From DIGJ01 sp041821315 (lineage in GTDB: Bacteria; Bacillota; Clostridia; Lachnospirales; Lachnospiraceae): a DNA stretch of 64,000 nucleotides. This document shows positions 60,708-64,000 of the stretch, piece by piece. The position numbers and the translations under genes are program-made. Below the pieces are notes generated by a model. The model searched no databases. It saw nothing but the letters and a program-made list of their open reading frames with translations, and was not told where the DNA came from. The stretch spans positions 1-64,000 of the forward strand of contig JBGUEO010000009.1 of assembly GCA_041821315.1 (NCBI GenBank), written 5' to 3'. Every line of letters starts with the position of its first letter. The stretch's first letter is position 1.

Positions 60708-61298
60708 TTATGCCATTTGAAGTTTTTCTACTTGCTTTCGCTCTAATTCAAACATTTGTAATATTGCATCCACTACCTTGTGGCAAAGTTCCACGATATA
60801 CATACAATCAATCTTAACTTGTAACATCAAGTGTAAATACTCTGTATGTACACTTTTTATAAAAGCAATTATTTCATCTGAAGTTTGAAACAATCCATTT
60901 TTCTCTCGTATTTTTTTTGCATCATTTGAATTTACATATACACGCATTGCCTGTTTTAAATCTTTTTCATACATACAATGATCTTTTATATTTCCTGGGT
61001 AAATTGAGTTATGAGGAAACGTAAAATAATCGGCTACATAATGTGTAATCACACCCAAATGTCGACAAAAATATCTAGATAAACCTTGGTTTGCATCATA
61101 GTTGGTTGTAATCTTATCAATTTCCTTTTTCAATATTTCTATAGTATCTTCAATGCAATGTCTTCTTGTAATAAAAGTTGGAACACAATCTGGAAGAATA
61201 CTTCCAATATAAAATGATTTTTTATATCCTTGCAGGTATTCCATCCCTGTGCTATTTAATAAATATTTTGCCACTGAAATATGCGATTTTTTTCTCAC
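60708..61298 (-). CDS. zinc-dependent phospholipase C-like protein
   Basis: A 196-aa protein of the zinc-dependent PLC/S1-P1 nuclease-like family, with His/Asp metal ligands in HISVAKYL, GSILPDCVP, RHLGVITHYVADYFTFPHN. There is no signal peptide, so it is probably cytoplasmic, unlike the secreted toxins. GTG at 61298 is the likely start because GGAGG lies 8 bases upstream; the GTG at 61313 overlaps that site. The substrate is unknown. Confidence 0.82.
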   Translation of the reverse strand: MRKKSHISVAKYLLNSTGMEYLQGYKKSFYIGSILPDCVPTFITRRHCIEDTIEILKKEIDKITTNYDANQGLSRYFCRHLGVITHYVADYFTFPHNSIYPGNIKDHCMYEKDLKQAMRVYVNSNDAKKIREKNGLFQTSDEIIAFIKSVHTEYLHLMLQVKIDCMYIVELCHKVVDAILQMFELERKQVEKLQMA

Positions 61299-61424
61299 TG
61301 TTAGTACCTCCACTGTTGGGACTATTAGACCATATTCTGATTGTACTATTATTCATTTCATTAAGCAATAGGCTTTACATAAATTTAACGAATGTTAAAA
61401 GTCTATTCATATTTTATGCATATC

Positions 61425-61454
61425 TTGACAATATCTTATAGATTATTGTAAAAT
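61425..61454 (+). promoter_or_regulatory. promoter of the CorC/HlyC gene
   Basis: TTGACA (61425-61430), 18 bases, TAAAAT (61449-61454), about 40 bases before the start. Confidence 0.65.
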
Positions 61455-61493
61455 AGTCGCTAAGATGTATAAAAAAAGATTGGAGATGATGAT

Positions 61494-62792
61494 TTGGACC
61501 CGAGTGACGTGCGACAGATAATTATACTTTTATTGCTCTTGGTATTATCTGCCTTTTTCTCTTCCGCAGAAACTGCATTAACTGCAGTAAATAAGCTTCG
61601 TATTCGAAGTCTTAGTGAGGAAGGTGTAAAGAAAGCAACAACAGTACACAAACTGCTTGAGAATCCTTCAAAAATGTTAAGTGCAATTTTGATTGGAAAT
61701 AATGTAGTGAATTTGTCTACCTCTTCCATTGCAACTGCCTTAGCTATGAGTATTTCTAAAAATATTGGAATGGGTCAAAATACCAGCTTTGCGATTGGTA
61801 TTGCAACTGGAATTGTTACAATACTAATATTAATTTTTGGTGAAATCACACCAAAATCGCTTGCGACCATACATTCTGAGAAGCTTTCTTTAATGTACGC
61901 TGGGTTTATTTACTTTTTAACGCAACTATTGACACCCATCATTTTTGTTATCAATAAATTGACTTTAGGTATCTTAATTCTTCTCCGCGTTGATCCAAAT
62001 CGTAGAGAATCTGCCATTACAGAGAGCGAACTTCGTACGATTGTTGATTTTAGTCATGAAGAAGGAGTCATTGAAAGCGAAGAGAGAAGAATGATTACAA
62101 ATGTAGTAGATTTTGGTGATTCTTATGCAAAAGATGTCATGGTTCCACATATTGATATGGTTTTTGCTAATGTAAATTATACCTACGATCAACTTGTTTT
62201 TATCTTTGAAAAAGATAAGTTTTCTAGACTCCCTGTCTATGAAGATTCGCGTGATAATATTATTGGTATTATTAACTTAAAAGATGTCTTTTTCTACAAA
62301 GGGCTAACGCAAGATTTTTCCATTCGCGACATTATGCGTGAACCATATTTTACGTATGAGTTTCAAAAAACTTCGGAACTTATGATTGAACTTAGAAAAG
62401 CATCTTCTTCTGTCGCAATTGTATTGGATGAATATGGTTCAACTGCTGGATTAATAACTCTTGAGGATTTATTAGAAGAAATTGTTGGAGAAATTCGTGA
62501 TGAATATGACGCCGATGAAGTAGACCCCATTCAAAGAGTGGGTAAGGATGAATATATTGCAGAAGGTACTGCTCGTTTGGACGAAGTAAATGAATATATT
62601 GGACTTAATTTAGAATCCGATGATTATGATTCCATCGCAGGACATATCATCTGCCTTTTGGAACATCTTCCAAAAGTTGGTGAATCCATAATCGATGAAA
62701 ATGTATGTTATACGGTGAAAGCCATCAATAAAAATAGAATTGATAAAGTTCACATAAAAGTAGACCGCAGCCTCGATAAAACAATAGATTAA
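61494..62792 (+). CDS. CNNM/CorC-HlyC family transport protein
   Basis: A 432-aa protein. A DUF21/CNNM membrane domain with four spans (1-190; FFSSAETALTAVNK, NNVVN, FGEITPKSLA) is followed by two CBS domains (about 205-325; VPHIDMVF, DEYGSTAGLITLEDLLEEIVGEI) and a CorC_HlyC domain (about 345-428). Related proteins handle Mg2+ or Co2+ efflux; the haemolysin name is historical. The start codon is TTG, with TTGGAGATGA upstream. Confidence 0.92.
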   Translation: MDPSDVRQIIILLLLLVLSAFFSSAETALTAVNKLRIRSLSEEGVKKATTVHKLLENPSKMLSAILIGNNVVNLSTSSIATALAMSISKNIGMGQNTSFAIGIATGIVTILILIFGEITPKSLATIHSEKLSLMYAGFIYFLTQLLTPIIFVINKLTLGILILLRVDPNRRESAITESELRTIVDFSHEEGVIESEERRMITNVVDFGDSYAKDVMVPHIDMVFANVNYTYDQLVFIFEKDKFSRLPVYEDSRDNIIGIINLKDVFFYKGLTQDFSIRDIMREPYFTYEFQKTSELMIELRKASSSVAIVLDEYGSTAGLITLEDLLEEIVGEIRDEYDADEVDPIQRVGKDEYIAEGTARLDEVNEYIGLNLESDDYDSIAGHIICLLEHLPKVGESIIDENVCYTVKAINKNRIDKVHIKVDRSLDKTID

Positions 62793-62845
62793 ACAAATTT
62801 TTATTTTGTCAAACGATTCTTTCCATAAAATTTTCCATAAAATAA

Positions 62846-62902
62846 AAAGACGATTGCAAAAACAAAGAAGATAAAACTCTTTATTTTTGCAGTCGTCTTT
62901 TT
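62846..62902. terminator. bidirectional terminator
   Basis: AAGACGATTGCAAAAA pairs with TTTTTGCAGTCGTCTT with one mismatch; T-runs follow on both strands. It serves the CorC gene and the convergent pyr operon end. Confidence 0.9.
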
Positions 62903-63054
62903 TAAAACAATAAGTCCGATTTTTTAATTAATAGCCGAGCTCCGCTTACGATAATAGAAACTCCTGCTGCAACACCAGCCACAATAATAATAATCCCAAT
63001 TATAAGATTGGCTAACCCAACTGATTTCATTGTAGAATAAATTTTTTCACCCAT
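62902..63054 (-). CDS. 50-aa single-span membrane protein downstream of pyrE
   Basis: A 50-codon ORF starting MGEKIYSTMKSVG, with one long hydrophobic segment (residues about 15-38, rich in Ile, Val, Gly) and a basic C-terminus (ARLLIKKSD). AAGGAAGGG lies upstream at a slightly long distance. It follows pyrE by 19 bases and ends at the terminator, so it is the last gene of the operon. Similar short proteins occur in other clostridia to my recollection; no function is known. Confidence 0.7.
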   Translation of the reverse strand: MGEKIYSTMKSVGLANLIIGIIIIVAGVAAGVSIIVSGARLLIKKSDLLF

Positions 63055-63073
63055 ATCTCTAGCCCTTCCTTCA

Positions 63074-63748
63074 CTATCTTACTCCATATTGCTCATAATA
63101 GCGATTGATTGCTTCTTTCATTGTATCATCAATTACGACTCTTCCATTATACTCCTTATTGTATAAATGTTCCACTACTTCTTTCATAGTAACGATCGAT
63201 GTTGTTACAATTCCATACGTATTTTTAATTTCTTCAAGGGCACTTCTCTCCCCCTGCCCGCGTTCCATCCGATCCACTGAAACAACAAGCCCAACGATAT
63301 CAACCTTCCCCTGTGCTTTTAAAATAGGCAATGTCTCATTGATGGATGTTCCTGCTGTCGTAACATCCTCTATAATAACAATCTTATCGCCATCCTTAAT
63401 TTTACTGCCAAGTAAGATTCCAGTATCTCCATGATCTTTTACTTCTTTACGATTTGCAGAATATGCAATATCTGCATCATAAAGCTCATTCATTGCCATC
63501 GAGGTCGCAACACTAAGTGGAATTCCTTTATATGCCGGTCCAAATAAAATATCAAAATCAGTTCCATATGCATCGCAAATCGCTTTTGCATAATACTCCC
63601 CTAATCTTCGTAGCTGTCCTCCCGTTCTATAAAAACCTGTATTCACAAAAAATGGTGTCTTTCTTCCACTTTTTGTTGTAAAATCACCAAATTGAAGAAC
63701 CCCACAATCTACCATAAACTCAATAAATTCCTCTTTGTACTGTTTCAT
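63074..63748 (-). CDS. pyrE: orotate phosphoribosyltransferase
   Basis: A 224-aa enzyme that joins orotate and PRPP to give OMP. The PRPP motif VIIEDVTTAGTSINE is near residues 122-136, with GPAYKGIPL near 69-77 and an N-terminal FTTKSGRKTPFFVN. Length is normal. It starts 21 bases after pyrD on the same strand. Confidence 0.96.
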   Translation of the reverse strand: MKQYKEEFIEFMVDCGVLQFGDFTTKSGRKTPFFVNTGFYRTGGQLRRLGEYYAKAICDAYGTDFDILFGPAYKGIPLSVATSMAMNELYDADIAYSANRKEVKDHGDTGILLGSKIKDGDKIVIIEDVTTAGTSINETLPILKAQGKVDIVGLVVSVDRMERGQGERSALEEIKNTYGIVTTSIVTMKEVVEHLYNKEYNGRVVIDDTMKEAINRYYEQYGVR

Positions 63749-63769
63749 TTTTTATCTCCTTTCACTCAA

Positions 63770-64000
63770 CTATTCTCCTACACAACCAATCAGCTCATTT
63801 ATACATTCTATCTTATGTCGATTCATATAATCCGTTATACCCTCGATTACATCAAGTGTTGCATAGGGATTAATAAAATTTGCAGTTCCAATGGCAACTG
63901 CACTTGCACCAGCCATAATAAATTCCAGGGCATCTTCCGCCGTACTTATTCCACCCATACCAACAATTGGCAGTCTAACGGCATGCGCCACTTGATAAAC
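63770..64000 (-). CDS. pyrD: dihydroorotate dehydrogenase, C-terminal part (cut by window edge)
   Basis: The last 76 residues are visible; the 5' part lies beyond the window. The FMN phosphate-binding segments LPIVGMGGISTAEDALEFIMAGASAVAIGTA are typical of the class 1B enzyme (PyrDB), which works with the PyrK electron-transfer subunit. It is followed by pyrE in the usual clostridial pyrimidine order. Confidence 0.92.
   Translation of the reverse strand, partial: VYQVAHAVRLPIVGMGGISTAEDALEFIMAGASAVAIGTANFINPYATLDVIEGITDYMNRHKIECINELIGCVGE

Overview
The window looks like chromosomal DNA of a low-GC, spore-forming anaerobic Firmicute, most likely a Lachnospiraceae (Clostridium cluster XIVa) member. 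The basis is the strongly A/T-rich codon use, AGGAGG-type ribosome binding sites, dipicolinate synthase genes (dpaAB, spore-specific), a BirA-operator/bioY unit, a CIRCE element, and several families typical of that group (DUF1836, DUF3877, DUF5721, GH13-like debranching protein). No genus can be named safely from the sequence alone. No rRNA, tRNA, CRISPR array or complete insertion sequence was seen.

Region 1 (1-11.2 kb) is accessory DNA. Its left edge carries G/C-richer genes typical of integrative elements: a sigma-region-4-like protein with an apparent leader ORF and attenuator hairpin, plus tiny proteins. Next comes a type I restriction-modification operon on the minus strand: a small HTH protein, hsdM, hsdS, hsdR, a YgjP/SprT-like zinc peptidase, and an ImmA/IrrE peptidase with an HTH-like C-terminus. 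The operon starts at a repeat-rich control region and abuts the 3' end of rlmD (rumA), a known integration hotspot in Firmicutes.

Region 2 (11.2-26 kb) holds rlmD, a PHP phosphoesterase, a membrane diguanylate cyclase, a decayed GGDEF sensor gene, yerC-DUF1836-pcrA, dpaAB, a DUF4397 protein, an XRE protein with five-residue glycine repeats, pheA and a DUF5050 protein. Region 3 (26-32.6 kb) is a tight seven-gene minus-strand operon, rlmI-folC-sdaAB-sdaAA-folE-folP-folBK, which joins folate synthesis to L-serine dehydratase.

Region 4 (32.6-45.6 kb) includes YitT, bioY under a BirA box, the cobalamin pair cbiB-cobD with a GNAT protein, a large palindromic element, htpG with CIRCE, pspC, a PadR-CPBP-DUF5721 operon with palindromic operators, and an M18 aminopeptidase. 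Region 5 (45.6-64 kb) has a MarR regulator with two ArsA-like ATPases that share an operator motif, a MATE exporter, an ABC-2 exporter, and a unit made of an ABC-F protein, a GH13-fold protein lacking every catalytic acid, LytTR and DUF3021. A second ABC-F protein, a GH25 lysozyme, a Zn-dependent PLC-like protein, a CorC/HlyC protein and the pyrE-pyrD end of the pyrimidine operon follow.

The observations I rate highest are the R-M operon with its control repeats and two peptidases, the MarR/double-ArsA module, the catalytically dead GH13 protein, and the leader-ORF/attenuator arrangement at the left edge.
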